DNA of 64,000 nucleotides from Heliocidaris tuberculata (GCA_025618425.1 CM046847.1:7925033-7989032), one strand, 5' to 3'. Shown: positions 46,721-58,385, counted from the stretch's first letter. Numbers and translations are program-made. The notes: generated from the sequence alone by a model not told the origin.

Positions 46721-47498
46721 GACCACGTCATGTAGCCATGATTTGGCTTATGCATACAAAACCTTCACATTAGACCCATCAGTATTATGCTATATACATG
46801 ACTATGGAAATGCCAGCTCCTTTTATGATGGATGCTGGAAACAACACTGTGCCAAAATCAAAACGTCTATTTTTCATGACCGACCACGTGATACCTCTAT
46901 TTCAATAAGTTCTTTGACTGTTGCATTTGACCCGTCTTTCCGAAGCCATTCATTTGCTTTAAGGCCACTGCTCTCGTAACTATGAATAGGAAATAGAGAT
47001 GGGTGTGTTTGCCGTCCTGACCCATGCAGGAACAAACAACGAACAACAAACAAACAGAAAGAGAGAGAGAAAAAAATGATAATGGCATGACTATTTTTGA
47101 TTGATATAGGCCTGTTTGTATGATTACAAGAAACCGAATATATGCTACAGACAGAGTACATACTTTTAAAATATCTTGCCTGGGGGAAGTTTTTCTTTTG
47201 ATGACAAAGACAGACCAATCAGAATTCCTCCTCACAGTTCAGATCAAAATGTCTATTAACATAAACCTCTTTCACTGTATACTGTCAAGATTTCCTGCCT
47301 GCGCACGTCTTTGGATGCAATGACAACATAAACTGAAAACTTTGGCTTCAGATTCCCCGATATTGTTCTAATTCATTAAACAATGTAAAATGGTTTACCT
47401 TATACGCGAATGATAGTACTTGATAGTCTGTTGATATGCTAAGTTATAGTAGCAAAAGCTCGACACAAATGAAGTTTTGGATGTTCATTTGTCTTTAG
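46721..47498 (+). other. Intron, nothing recognised
   Basis: No repeats or frames I can support; the open frames on both strands here lack domain features. Confidence 0.5.
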
Positions 47499-47565
47499 GA
47501 ATTCCAGCAGTTATTGTTGGACTGACAGCCGCTATTAAGAGTGGATTGTACACAGAAGGATCCTA
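47499..47565 (+). CDS. Receptor exon: TM4
   Basis: Completes GWG-IPAVIVGLTAAIKSGLYT and EGS. Phase 1 in, phase 2 out (TA|GTAAGT); the split codon with the next exon gives Tyr before CWLS. Confidence 0.9.
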
Positions 47566-48147
47566 GTAAGTATTAAAAAAAAAATTCTCTTTCACTTAAT
47601 CTTCCTTTTTAGTTTAGTATAATGTGAATTTAATGTGTGGGGATGTCCTAAGTAATTATTCTGTTGTATTTTTTAAATCAAAAAGTCTTGTAGGATCTAA
47701 TGTATAGAATACAACTACTTCCACTTTCCTCTTCGGGTATTGTTTGGAAAAAAAACATTCATATATATATATATACGGATAAAATGAAACGGAGTAAAAA
47801 TTCATATATATCTAAAGATTAATTAAAGAAACCAATTTAATGTATTGAACTCTCGTCGATTTTTATCCCGTTTCCTTTTATATCTATTTATTGACCGTGA
47901 CCGGAGGATTCTTTAAATGAATGATTACTTTATAATTATATAATTATACAATACATAATTCAATCAATGGCAAATTAAAATGTACATGTACATGTGTATA
48001 CTTTCACTTACACACACGCGCGCGCGTACTATACGTACATTTGTATTCCAGACATCGAACTCCACTTTAGTATTTTACAATTCAAACTTAAAAGGTCAAT
48101 AATTAATAGTTCAACAAAATAACATTTCCTTTGTCTTTGATTTCCAG

Positions 48148-48214
48148 CTGTTGGCTGTCTACAAAGAATGGAGGTGTCTGGGCATTTATTGGACCTGTCA
48201 TCGCTATTTTAGCG
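48148..48214 (+). CDS. Receptor exon: extracellular loop 2 to TM5
   Basis: Reads CWLSTKNGGVWAFIGPVIAI, the family signature C-W-L-S...WAFIGP. The Cys pairs with the TM3 Cys. Phase 2 in, phase 0 out. Confidence 0.92.
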
Positions 48215-48678
48215 GTTTGTGTTTAAAATTAAGAAATAAAATGTGTAATCATTTACCCTGATAAAGCTTTCATGACAACAGTCATGAACATTATGGTACA
48301 TTTGAAATTGTGTACTTTTTAAAAGCTTTGCTAAAACATAAAAACTAAAATTTTAATGCCACTGCATGGTGTTCTATTCGAAAGGAACAAGCTATATTTT
48401 ATCTAAAGAAATCCTTTTCATATTCATTCCCCCCCCCCCTTCGTTTTCAAAGAAAGGTTGGATGTTTAAATTCAGGGGACCTTTGTCTTCTACCGTTGCG
48501 CAATATTCCTATTTCTGAAAAGACGATAACTTTTTTTTTTTTTACATGAGCACTTGGGAATAACAGAACAGCAACAGATATTCTGTGAAAAACATTGCCA
48601 TACATTTTGAGTTGCTTTCGGAATAATGTAATTTCAGCAGTTACTTTTTATGTATTTTCATCTCGTTATTTGGAACAG

Positions 48679-48764
48679 ATTAGCATGAGTGTTTTCTTCT
48701 GTGCGATGCGGTCATTCTCCTCTGTGAAGGCTTTCAAAAATAAATCAGAGATGGATAAGCTTTG
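48679..48764 (+). CDS. Receptor exon: end of TM5, intracellular loop 3
   Basis: ISMSVFFCAMRSFSSVKAFK then NKSEMDKLW. Short hydrophobic end of helix 5, then a basic loop. Phase 0 in, phase 2 out (TG|GTAAGA). Confidence 0.85.
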
Positions 48765-48815
48765 GTAAGAATAAGCAACATAAAACTGCGATGATCAACT
48801 TGGAAATGGCCTGGG

Positions 48816-48951
48816 GGCATTTCATCAAGTGTCTTGTTGGTGATTTTTACCGACAAATTTGCTCTCAGCCAATCATATGCAAGGATTTCAATAGCTTATA
48901 ACAGTTGTCGGTAAAAATCACTGACAAGACACTTGATAAAACGCTCCCCTG
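48816..48951. mobile_element. 136-bp MITE
   Basis: The ends GGGGCATTTCATCAAGTGTC and GACACTTGATAAAACGCTCC, with TTGGTGATTTTTACCGACAA against TTGTCGGTAAAAATCACTGA, form inverted repeats. The centre AGCCAATCATATGCAAGG is shared with 30118-30250. Inserted about 50 bp after the loop 3 exon. Confidence 0.8.
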
Positions 48952-49638
48952 TTCAATAAAGTTGTCAGTGAAGTTTCCGCTATACGTCCGTGCACTGCTG
49001 TATCATTCACCATATTATGCGTTATTTTTAAACCCTTTCCGTCGCCGCCGCCTTCTTCTTATTATTATCATCATCATCATCATCATCATCATCACTATTT
49101 TTATTATTATCATTGTCATCATTACTATTAATTTTATTGCTATCATTATGAATTTATCATTATCAACGAATTATAAATTGTGTTATCAAGGGAAAAGAAA
49201 GAATTTTTAACACAGATGTATAACACAATACATATAACCATCTCTTATCATGCCTATTGAAAGATCACGTATTCCTTTCAATTCAATTCAATTTAAAGAC
49301 ATTTATTTCCAACTTTTCAATATACAAAGTAATAAATGGGCAAAAATATGTGCATGTATTTTTACAAAAAAATATGACAAAATATACATTAATGTGGTAC
49401 ATACATAGTTGGTTTCTTATGTGTTTCTTATGTGTTTGAATTTTGTTTACTATTCAGCAAGGTATACTCTTTCCAGATGTAGTAGAATAAACATGTTGGA
49501 ATCTGAGATAAATTGCCAGTAGCATGGCTAACCACGAGTGCAATATTTGTATGTGTTTATTGAACTCAATGATAGGTTTTCATATAGGACTTTGACAGGC
49601 CTTACTTTGACCAATGATACTGCTCCTCGTCTTTGTAG
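48952..49638 (+). other. Intron with ATC microsatellite
   Basis: (TCA)n at 49066-49095. Otherwise AT-rich with nothing recognised. Confidence 0.5.
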
Positions 49639-49759
49639 GTCCAGTCTGCGAGCCGTCACCATCTTGGCACCTGCCCTTGGTCTCACATGGCTCTTTGGAA
49701 TCTTTGTGAATCTTGAAGTCAGTTTCCAGTACATCTTTGCCATCCTCAATTCACTACAG
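49639..49759 (+). CDS. Receptor exon: TM6
   Basis: SSLRAVTILAPALGLTWLFG then IFVNLEVSFQYIFAILNSLQ. LGLTWLFG is the class B/adhesion TM6 motif and NSLQ begins TM7. Phase 2 in, phase 0 out (CAG|GTAATT). Confidence 0.93.
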
Positions 49760-50068
49760 GTAATTTTCTCTTCCTCCAATCCTTTAACTTTTTTCCCCAT
49801 CAGTGCCCGTTAATAATAATAATATAATAATAATATGGTCTCACCCCGGTTAGCCTCATCAATATTAATACTATTCTTTCTGAAGGCCCTGTAATAATTA
49901 TTACCCATATAAACCCCATCATTGAGATGTACCCATTTCATATACCTGGGTCGCTCCCTTAGTTGTCATGGGAGCAAGGTTATGCCACCCTATCGGAAGA
50001 CAATCAAATAGTACTACAGCGTTTCATTATTACATGTATGAATATTTCATTTACCTGTTCTATTCCAG

Positions 50069-50110
50069 GGGTTCCTGCTTCTCGTGTTTCAGGTTGCAGC
50101 CAATGAAGAG
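50069..50110 (+). CDS. Receptor exon: TM7
   Basis: A 42-nt exon, GFLLLVFQVAANEE. With the preceding LQ it forms the LQGF start of helix 7. Acceptor TTCCAG, donor GAG|GTAAAG, both phase 0. Confidence 0.85.
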
Positions 50111-50463
50111 GTAAAGATAATTCTTCCTGAGTGGTTTTGCATATAGGCCCACCCATTTTATTTCCTTTATTTCGTATGACAACTAATCCCTTCCTCTAAT
50201 TTCGAACGGATGCCTTAGATTTACGTATGTGAATGTATGTGAATAGGAAGCAAAAACAAATGCGCATCTAGGGATTACATTTGATTTCCGCATCCCTACT
50301 ATTCTTGAATAGACCTATTCTGATAACGTGAAATGATAGTTCTCAGTCATCAATGAGAACGAACGCATTATTATGAATAAGAGAGGTTTCGTTTCGTGGG
50401 GCTCCTGCTCTCAGTAATTCTGGCATGCATGTGGTATCGGCTATTACCAGGGTAAATATCACC

Positions 50464-50520
50464 AGTGGCGTACCCTGGGTCTAGCTGTCGGGTAGGGGGG
50501 GGGGGGGGGCACCGGTCTTA
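50464..50520. repeat. Poly-G dispersed repeat fragment
   Basis: AGTGGCGTACCCTGGGTCTAG followed by a G-run, of the GTGGCGTA family. Confidence 0.6.
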
Positions 50521-50559
50521 GTTAAGGAATGAAATGTAAAAGAACAAGGCTGTCTAGTG

Positions 50560-51271
50560 CACTGTAAAAAAAATGCGACATGTGACATGTTTATTTCTGT
50601 GACAGATTTAAAACACTGCGACGTGTTTATATATTGTACGGGTTTAAGAGCTAAACACATGTGTTTAAGAGCTAAACACATGTGCCTATTTTTTTCATCT
50701 TTCAGCACGCCTTAGGTGTTTACTAGATAAACATGTTTACCTTTTAAATGGTTCCAATGTATAGGCTAAACACCAAATGTTTACACCTTAATCATTTAGT
50801 GTTTACACCTGTTTAAATACTAAACAGTGTGTGTGATTATGGTGTAAACACCACGTGTTTATATATTGTAGCTAAGTTAAGAGCTAAACACATTCTGTGC
50901 TTATTTTCATCACGCCTAGGTGTTTATTAGATAAACATGCTTACCTTTTAAATGGTTCTAATGTATAGGCTAAACGCCAAATGTTTACACCATAATCACA
51001 CACACTGTTTAGTATTTAAACAGCTGTAAACACCAAATGATTATTTTGTAAACATTTGGTGTTTAGCCTATACATTAGAACCATTTAAAAGGTAAACATG
51101 TTCATCTAGTAAACACCTAAGGCGTGCTGAAAGATGAAAAAAATAGGCACATGTGTTTAGCTCTTAAACACATGGGTTTAGCTCTTAAACCCGTACAATA
51201 TATAAACACGTCGCAGTGTTTTAAATCTGTCACAGAAAAGTGTTTAGAAAGTAAACAAATTTTTTACAGTG
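50560..51271. mobile_element. 712-bp foldback element rich in TGTTTA
   Basis: Ends CACTGTAAAAAA (50560) and TTTTTTACAGTG (51271). The arms pair through CGACGTGTTTATATATTGTA and TAAGAGCTAAACACATGTG. The block AACATGTTTACCTTTTAAAT (near 50733) recurs as a direct near-copy near 50936 and inverted near 51086. AAACAC/GTGTTT words recur throughout. Non-coding, in the intron after TM7. Confidence 0.85.
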
Positions 51272-51540
51272 TGGGTTGACGGTTGAAAAGGAGTGTTATT
51301 TATCTTCTTTTCACCTTACGTTCCCTAGCTTCTCCCCCACTTTTTCTCTCTTTCTTTGTCGCCATTTGATTGAGCCTGAAAGCCTCCTACCATCCAGTGT
51401 TTCAAATGAATTCCCCAAATTAGAGGACAGCCCTGTGTTATTCAAAGTGATATTAGAAATAATGCATGATTGTCAGTTATGACTTGATTTCCCAACGTCC
51501 CCCCCCTTTTTTTTTTGTTGCATATCCCGGGTTCATGTAG

Positions 51541-51633
51541 ATCCGAACCAAACTCAAACTGCGAGTGCGTCATGTGGTGGGACCAGACATTGAGTTGAGC
51601 AGTGAAAGTCAGTCTCGCTCTGTCTTTGTGCAG
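51541..51633 (+). CDS. Receptor exon: proximal cytoplasmic tail
   Basis: A phase 0/0 exon: IRTKLKLRVRHVVGPDIELS then SESQSRSVFVQ. Basic juxtamembrane segment followed by a Ser-rich stretch. Acceptor CATGTAG, donor CAG|GTACGA. Confidence 0.75.
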
Positions 51634-51669
51634 GTACGATACAATTTTTGAGTATGTAATTTTACTTTT

Positions 51670-52085
51670 AAGGCCTATATAGTCAGACTTCAGGGATAAC
51701 GATTAGGCTACGATGTGCATATATCATGCTACGTACGATAATGATAAAAGTGGTCACACCTCAACAATTTTTCGAAAACTATAAAATCGTTAGTTCTGTC
51801 ACTCAAACACTATGGATACTGCCCCATCTCTTCTTGTGAACTGAAGTTACATCTAAGGAGTGCAATTATTGGCTTACGGATTTTATCGTTGAGGCTTGCC
51901 CTAATAAAATCACTAGGCGAGCAATCCCAAAGAGACGATAAAACGTTGAGGCCGGCCAATTAGCATAAACCGTGGCGGTCTGACCTACAACAACGATTTT
52001 CAGTGCCTTTTCCACGTAGACAACAGCTGAGCGGTTTGGGAACGATTTATCTTAATCGTTATCGTTTCGGTCTGACCAGGCCATC
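51670..52085. mobile_element. TIR element (GTCAGACTTCAGGGATAACG ends)
   Basis: GGCCTATATAGTCAGACTTCAGGGATAACGATT at the left pairs imperfectly with AATCGTTATCGTTTCGGTCTGACCAGGCC at the right. Internal ACGATAAAACGTTGAGGCC words are also inverted. A relative of its right half lies at 62702-62855. Confidence 0.55.
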
Positions 52086-52311
52086 GTATCTGGAAAGTAT
52101 AACGATTTATCAAATAGCATTTTCGTAAAAAATTACATTTACAGTTCATTGGCAGCAGTAGTAGTATCATGGTAGCAGTAGTTGAATGAGTATAAATGCA
52201 GACGTATAGCAATACAGTAACAGAGATCATAACAAAGGTAGACTTTTTCAGTATGATCAATGCAGGGAAATGTATCTAGTTACATTTCCCTGATCAATGC
52301 CTATGTGGTCA

Positions 52312-52440
52312 GGGGCCTGTAACATAAAGAGATAAATCAATCTTACGATTGATATCAATTGTAATTCTATGGCAAACCATGTACTGAAGAGTTACAATTG
52401 ATCGTAAGATTGATTGTATCTCTTCATGTTACAGGCCCCA
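52312..52440. mobile_element. 129-bp MITE, GGGGCCTGTAACAT termini
   Basis: GGGGCCTGTAACATAAAGAG and CAATCTTACGATTGAT at the left pair with ATCGTAAGATTG and CTCTTCATGTTACAGGCCCC at the right. Non-coding. Confidence 0.85.
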
Positions 52441-52835
52441 GATATCACAGGGCATAGCTTCTACAGATTAAATGTTTTTCTGGGCAGAGTATGATTTTGT
52501 TTACCTAGAATTCACCATGAAAATAATACAAAGTAAGTAAATGTACACACACGCACACATACACACATTGATACATTAATATACTATGTGTATCCATGAA
52601 AAAAGAAGCAGGAAATACAAACAACTATTCACAAGTAATCATATAATATCCGACAAGCCATTGACTTTTACCAAGCATGTGATAGTGTATTGATTTGAAT
52701 TTTTGAAAATGTTCTAATTGAATTAAATTGATTTAATGCATAGTTGTTGTTTTTTTGTCGAAATACCAGCTTTATGAGGCAAACATGTTACCATAAACAT
52801 TATCAATCGTCTTTTTATTCATTCTTTTTCACAAG

Positions 52836-52946
52836 CCTGAGTGTTCTCAAATAAAAAAGAACAAGCATCAACTGATGAGGGCGTTCGGCACGACCACGGC
52901 AACTATCGAGATACAAAGCACGTCAAGTGGTGAATCCTCGATGTAA
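52836..52946 (+). CDS. Receptor exon: distal tail and stop codon
   Basis: Acceptor CACAAG, phase 0. PECSQIKKNKHQLMRAFG, then TTTATIEIQSTSSGESSM and TAA at 52944-52946. The sequence following KKNKHQLMRAFGTTT resembles tails of other invertebrate aGPCRs only in composition (basic then Ser/Thr-rich). No canonical PDZ ligand. Confidence 0.7.
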   Translation, partial: PECSQIKKNKHQLMRAFGTTTATIEIQSTSSGESSM

Positions 52947-52969
52947 ACATAAGGTTTTCATAAAAAATA

Positions 52970-53545
52970 CTAAATATATCGCAACTCATTTCAAGCTGCA
53001 GTTTAAACGTAAATTCGAAGGTTGTTAAATTTTCTTAATGTTAATTTCATTTAGAAAATACTAAATCACTACTCATAAGCTGAAGTGTACGCATTGTAAA
53101 GTTGAGGGTTTTTAAATTGTCTAAATATTAGTTTCATTTAGAAAAATACTAAATCACAACTCATAAGCTGAAGTGTAAGCGTTGCAAAGCTGCAGTTTGT
53201 TAAACGTTCATAATGTGAAAAAAAATCTAAATCACAATGCATATCAAGCTGAAGTTTGAACCTTTTAAGGTCAAAGGATGTTAAATTTTCTGAATGTAAG
53301 TTTTATTGAAAAAGATACTAAATCACAACACATATCATGATTAGGTTTAAAGTTTGTAAAGTAGAAGGTTGTAAAATGTTCTTAATGTAAAAAAAAATAA
53401 CAATCATAAGACAACATCAAGCTGAAGTTTAAACGTTGTTAAGTGCAAGGTTGCTAAATGTTCTTCATGTTAAAATATCAAATCCCAACTTGTATCAAGC
53501 TGAGGTTTGGACGTTGTAATGTTGAAGGTCGTTACGATTTTTGAA
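52970..53545. repeat. ~85-bp tandem repeat in the receptor 3' flank
   Basis: About seven degenerate units beginning CTAAATCACAACTCATATCAAGCTG, near 52972, 53062, 53151, 53228, 53318, 53397 and 53477. Each has AAGCTGAAGTTTAAACGTT, AAGGTTGTTAAA and TTCTTAATGT blocks. Starts about 25 bp after the receptor stop codon, so it is probably within the 3' UTR. Confidence 0.85.
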
Positions 53546-53589
53546 TTTGAATATACAGTGCGTCCCAGAAAAACGAAACCCTAAAACGA

Positions 53590-55270
53590 ATGGTTATTTG
53601 ATTTGATTTGATTTGATTTGATTTATTTTCTTCTGTATTCATATAAGTACAACATTTTTCGGTAACATATATAAAATAAAATACAAAAGTACTTTTTGAC
53701 AATAAATCATAAATAGCAAGTATATGTAACAATCATTTTTCAAAAACAAACACGAAATGATAAATTGTCAAATTATTGTAATTCATCAAATATAAAGTCA
53801 TTTGCGGAAGAAGGACTACCATTATAAGCAATTTGCTTGAGAATATGGCAGCCCCAGACAAATATTATGAAATAGCTAAAACATGTTTATATAAGCAGAA
53901 TGGATAAATAATTGAAATCCTAAATTAAAAGCATATTAATGATGATGTTGATGATGGAATGATGATGGTGATGATGATGATGATGATGAAGAGTTGACAC
54001 AGAAATTTTACCTTGTATATTCAGATAGTAACATCGTTTTAAATTTGGCTTTAAATGAGTAAAGGGAACAACAGGATTTAATGAATTCTGGGAGAGAATT
54101 CCATAGGTCTGGACCATGGTGTCTTATTGATCTATGGGCAATCAGTAACTTTGGGTTGACTAGATGAAAATTGGAGGAATTGCGAGTAGGGTAGGAGTGA
54201 ATAGTGTTATTTAAATTATAAAAGTTTTGCAATGAAAGAGGGAGCAAGTCATTCAGATTCTTAAATATGAACAGTAAACTTTGTAGTGAATTGATGTCGA
54301 ATACTGTTAGAGTTTTCAGTTGGTAAAATATTGGTCTGGTGTGAGATAAATATGGTGAACCGGTACATATGCGAAGGGCTTTCTTTTGCAATAAGTAAAT
54401 AGAGTTGATTTTTGTTTTGTTGGTGGTGGCCCATACTAAATTGCAATATGTTATATATGGTAATATCAATGAATTATAAAGCATAATGAGCGTTTTACAA
54501 AGGACAAATCTCTTTACTTTATAAAGTATACAAACATTCCTAGAAATATAAGTAGTTATATGACGTATATGTTCATTCCAATTTAAATTTTCATCGATAA
54601 TGACACCCAAAAATTTTGTTTGTCTCTTTCTTTCTAGAGGTACATTATCTATAAGTATGTTGTAAGGAAAATCAATGACATGAGAATTTACGTGCTTGAA
54701 ATACATGAAATTGGTTTTATCTAAATTAAGGGACAATTTATTGCACTTAAACCACAAAGATAACTTTGATAACTCATTATTAAGTGTATTTACAAGGGTA
54801 TAAGTTACAATGTGAACAGAAAATGTTTGTGTCATCTGCAAATAATATGAAAGATAAAAGAGGAGTTGTATTAGTTAAATCATTAATATATAGTAGAAAG
54901 AGTAAAGGGCCTAGTATTGACCCTTGTGGAACACCGCATGGGATTGGTAGGAAATCTGAAGAAACATATACACTACATATTGTTTTCTATTAGATAAATA
55001 GCTCTCAAACCAGGAGAGGGCAACTCCACGAATTCCATAAGAGTGAAGTTTTTAAAGTAAAATATGGTGTTCCAACGTATCAAAGGCTTTAGATAAGTCC
55101 ATGAATACTCCTATTACATGTTCTTTATTGGCCATGGCATTCGTTATTTTATCATATAATTGTACTAAAGCTAGGTCGGTTGAATGTCTTTTTCTGAAAC
55201 CATATTGATTTATAATTAGAAAATGAAATGTATCTAAAAAGTTATACAGCCTTTTGTAAATAATCTTATT
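53590..55270 (-). pseudogene. 5'-truncated LINE (CR1/L2/Jockey-type RT), broken
   Basis: Minus strand. Reading from high to low coordinates: QYGFRKRHSTDLAL and FMDLSKAFDTLEHHIL (about 55190-55060), an in-frame stop, then GVPQGSILGPLLFLLYIND and FADDT (about 54950-54826), a frameshift, and then an open C-terminal frame (54008-54790) with NKLSLNLDKTN, LGVIIDENLNWNEHI, LYNSLILPYITYCNLVWA and HHGPDLWNSLPEFIKSCCSL. The tail is a (AAATC)n run at about 53594-53620. The RT palm is present but interrupted, and the endonuclease is missing. Confidence 0.9.
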
Positions 55271-56570
55271 GTGACCACACTGTATACTCTATGACAATAA
55301 ATATCTATTTTCCATAAACTACAAGTATTATGCTTTTAAATCCATCCGCACATGCTTTACTGAGCAGCAGCATTTTTAATAATGACATGTAAAAACTCAA
55401 TTGTGTCGGATTTGGGTAAAACCGTGAAAACGTTAGGATCACATGTGAACATGACCCAAATGTAACATGACTTTTATAACCCTATGAGAAGACTGTTTTC
55501 ATATGTTTCCTTCAATAATGAGGGCAAGAATAATGCCCTAATCATGAAATAAAGGGTGGTTAATGTATTGTCTATGTTGGAGGTAAAGAAAGGGCATGTT
55601 TGGTATTGAAATGGTACTTGCAATCGAAATGAAAAGCAATTTTGGCATTTTCAGAACAATAATTTCTTTTAAGAACAAAGCGGAAAGAAAGGTGATATTT
55701 TTCATAAAAGTAAAGTAAGTGGCACTTTCCATTGTCATCAAATGGAAATACAAGGTAGAAAGGGCACATAAGGCATGTATGTATGTTTCATGCGTGCCTG
55801 CTTATTTTGACGAAGTTCAATCTTTTTCATTCAGTTGATGTGTTTTGCCCAAGGACTGTTTGCATTCTAAAAGTGTCGCTCTGTCAAGCAGATCTCGGAC
55901 AAGCTTGAGGTTGTCGAGTTTAGTCTGTGGCCGAAATTATCAGACTCTAAAGAGTCTGCGAGTCATTAAGGTATCATTAGTTATGTAAAAAATAATTTGG
56001 AAGTAATATTGTATTGTCATGATTGTGCAAAGTGTTAGTGACAATTTCCTCTCGCGAAAATAGTATAAATGTTAACATTTTTCTGAAAGCATTTATGTAT
56101 TATAAGCAGTCATTTGGGGAAAAAATTGTAGTACATAGGCAAATCATTCTATTTGACTTTGTATTTTGCACATATATCTGTATATAATAGGTCATTGCTG
56201 TGTAAATTAATATTTAACTTATATTTATTTATATAAACTTTACAGTTATTACTGTTCCTTTTATAGATAATCTTCATTGGAGAATTTGCTATAATACTAG
56301 ACTGTGATGACACAATATCTAGAAAAAAGGTTTTACTTATGATGGACACTACTGCAGCTGATTCTTTTATCTCATCTCTTCTCATCATATTAATGGAAAT
56401 TCCTATTCGTACATTTTAAATTATTTTTTTCTTCAAAAATGTTGATATTTAGACGAGTAAATGGACCTTTTGTAATGTAATACATGTATTAATCGTTGCA
56501 AATGGGTTATTGTACTGTATGTAGTAGACTTAGAAATAAATGGCTATTATGGAAAATATACGATTTTCCA
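55271..56570. other. Intergenic, nothing recognised
   Basis: AT-rich DNA; the short frames on the minus strand (55538-55769, 56149-56388) have no recognisable domain. Confidence 0.5.
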
Positions 56571-56574
56571 CTTA

Positions 56575-56870
56575 GATATACATAATAAAAGTAGGAAATA
56601 GACATTTCAACTGTGGGATATAGAAACTGTGAGAAATAGACATAACTGGGAAAATAGACATTTGAACTGTGGGAAATAGACATTTAGACTGATCGGAAAT
56701 AAACTTTTAATCTTTGGGAAATAGACATTTAAACTGTGGGAAATAGACATTTGAGCTGTGGGAAATAGACATTTGAGCTGTGGGAAATAGACATTAAAAT
56801 ATGGGGAATAGACAATCAGTGTTAATTAAACATTTAAACCTTGTGAAATATACTTTTAAATGTGGGAAAG
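56575..56870. repeat. ~22-bp minisatellite GTGGGAAATAGACATTTGAACT
   Basis: About twelve units of TGGGAAATAGACATTTxAxCT with variants, cleanest between 56640 and 56800. Confidence 0.9.
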
Positions 56871-58040
56871 GTGTGTTGGATAAAATATTTTCAGGCGAGA
56901 GCAGAAAAGAATCTTAAAGATATACGAAATGTAATTTTGATGACAGAAAAACGAGTGTCGCCCTCTGATCCCCTCACTCCCCCTTTCTCCCTGTTTCTAG
57001 TGACGAAATTGAACACCTTCCGTATAAACGAAAATGTTGAGAATATGAAACTAAATAAATTCATATTTAAGACCATCTCCTTGAATACCATACTAGTTTG
57101 ATAAATTCATAATTTTGGAGTAGATCTTGACTATACCATTTTACATTCATTGCGAATTATTGACATGTTGGTGAATGGTTTTAGTTTAACGAAGTAATTA
57201 TTGCACTTGTCGGTAACCTTATCGAGGAGAAATTGCCCTTTGTATTTCTTTTCTAAAGTGCCCATACCTGGAAAGATCCCAAAGATTGTTATCCATTTCA
57301 TTACCGCAATTTCGATATTAGATTTAATATTTTTTGAGAAAAAAACATTGCTTGAATTTTGTCTCTTTGTAATTACAAAAGGGTTAAAGAAATGAGAAGT
57401 TTGATGTCATGGAACATCTTATATTGAAGATAAACGATTAAAAAGAACCACAGTCAAATACTTGTCTCATTCAGTTGTATTTGTGGCGTGCGTGTGGGTG
57501 TGTGTGTGTGTGTATGTTTGCAAACTCCATTGCGACGTTATCATTTCGGCAGCAGGTGGGTGTGTTGCCGGCTTCTTCTTGGTGACCTTCTTGGTACTTC
57601 TTGGACCTTCTTGGACCTTCTTGATGTACATGACCTGGCAAACCCTAGTCATGTTAGTAGCTCCTTTAATTTGTCTACTGATCTTTGGCGTGTGTGGCTG
57701 TGCGTGGCTGTGTGTGCGCTATATGTGTGTATTAGTGTGGATATGTTTGACATGGATAAGTTTTTACAGAAGTTACCCCCAACGGGTTTTTTCATAAATA
57801 AACACTTGGGGTGAAAAACACTGGCACATTACGCTCTCATAGTCATATACCAAAGGACACTCGCTAAACACTCATTTCAAAGATATTGCTACATTGCTAA
57901 ATGGATCATTACACCTTTCTATAATGTGAAATAATCAAACTGATCAAAAGTTTACTCGAGTTGAATGTTTTTTTTTTTTTTTTTGTCTCCGTCACCTCGT
58001 TCACCACTACCCAAACTTCACATGACATCGTTGGTAATGC
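56871..58040. other. Intergenic, nothing coding recognised
   Basis: GT-repeat (57493-57515) and a CTTCTTGGACCTTCTTGGAC tandem (57575-57625). The frames at 57462-57814 are byproducts of these repeats. Confidence 0.5.
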
Positions 58041-58049
58041 GTTTTAATA

Positions 58050-58385
58050 TACTATTAATACATGGTTGGGAGTGCGTTAGTGCGATCTGGCAACACAAAG
58101 GTTTTTATCGTGGTGTACTAACGCACGAGGCGTAGCCGAGTGTGTTAGTCACCACGATAAAAACCTGCGTGTTGCTGGATCGCACTAACGCACGAACTCA
58201 CAACCATGTATTAATAGTTTTATAAAACGGGTCTACAATCTTAGTGTTTTCTTACAATCTTAGTGTTTGATCCGGATTAGCCGTGCGTTAGTCCCCTCGC
58301 CGTGCGTTAGTACTTTTTTCTGCACGGTCACGTGATGTTATTTGACCAATCAGGATGGCTACATTCTTGAACCCGTTTTATAATC
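58050..58385. mobile_element. Foldback element with TGCGTTAGTGCGATC arms
   Basis: AATACATGGTTGGGAGTGCG and TTAGTGCGATCTGGCAACAC at 58068-58107 pair with GTGTTGCTGGATCGCACTAA and CGAACTCACAACCATGTATT at 58169-58213 around GGTTTTTATCGTGGTG. Downstream CGTGCGTTAGT words repeat, and TATAAAACGGGT (58220) pairs with ACCCGTTTTATA (58372). Confidence 0.8.

Larger units (their letters stand above)
24772..52946 (+). other. Adhesion GPCR gene (whole locus, exons listed separately)
   Basis: A multi-exon gene for an adhesion-class G-protein-coupled receptor, a plasma-membrane protein with a long ectodomain, an autoproteolytic GAIN/GPS region and a seven-helix bundle. Order: kringle, degenerate kringle, unnamed module 1, F5/8C discoidin domain, modules 2 and 3, Ser/Thr/Pro stalk, GAIN, GPS, TM1-TM7, tail, stop. 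Extracellular exons are mostly phase 1/1, which favours exon shuffling; 7TM exon phases are mixed but chain correctly. Visible 7TM hallmarks are the Cys pair (VLCG in TM3, YCWLS in loop 2), GWG in TM4, LGLTWLFG in TM6 and LQGF before TM7. The 5' end is missing from the model, and an exon is probably missing between 42937 and 44145. No vertebrate aGPCR I know carries kringles; ligand unknown. Confidence 0.9.

Noticed and set aside
46874..47235. Overlapping minus-strand frames of about 112 residues in a receptor intron
   Set aside because: Two frames of similar length, low-complexity Ser/Leu composition, no domain.
57462..57814. Two frames of about 110 residues, hydrophobic
   Set aside because: Derived from GT and CTTCTTGGA repeats in overlapping frames.
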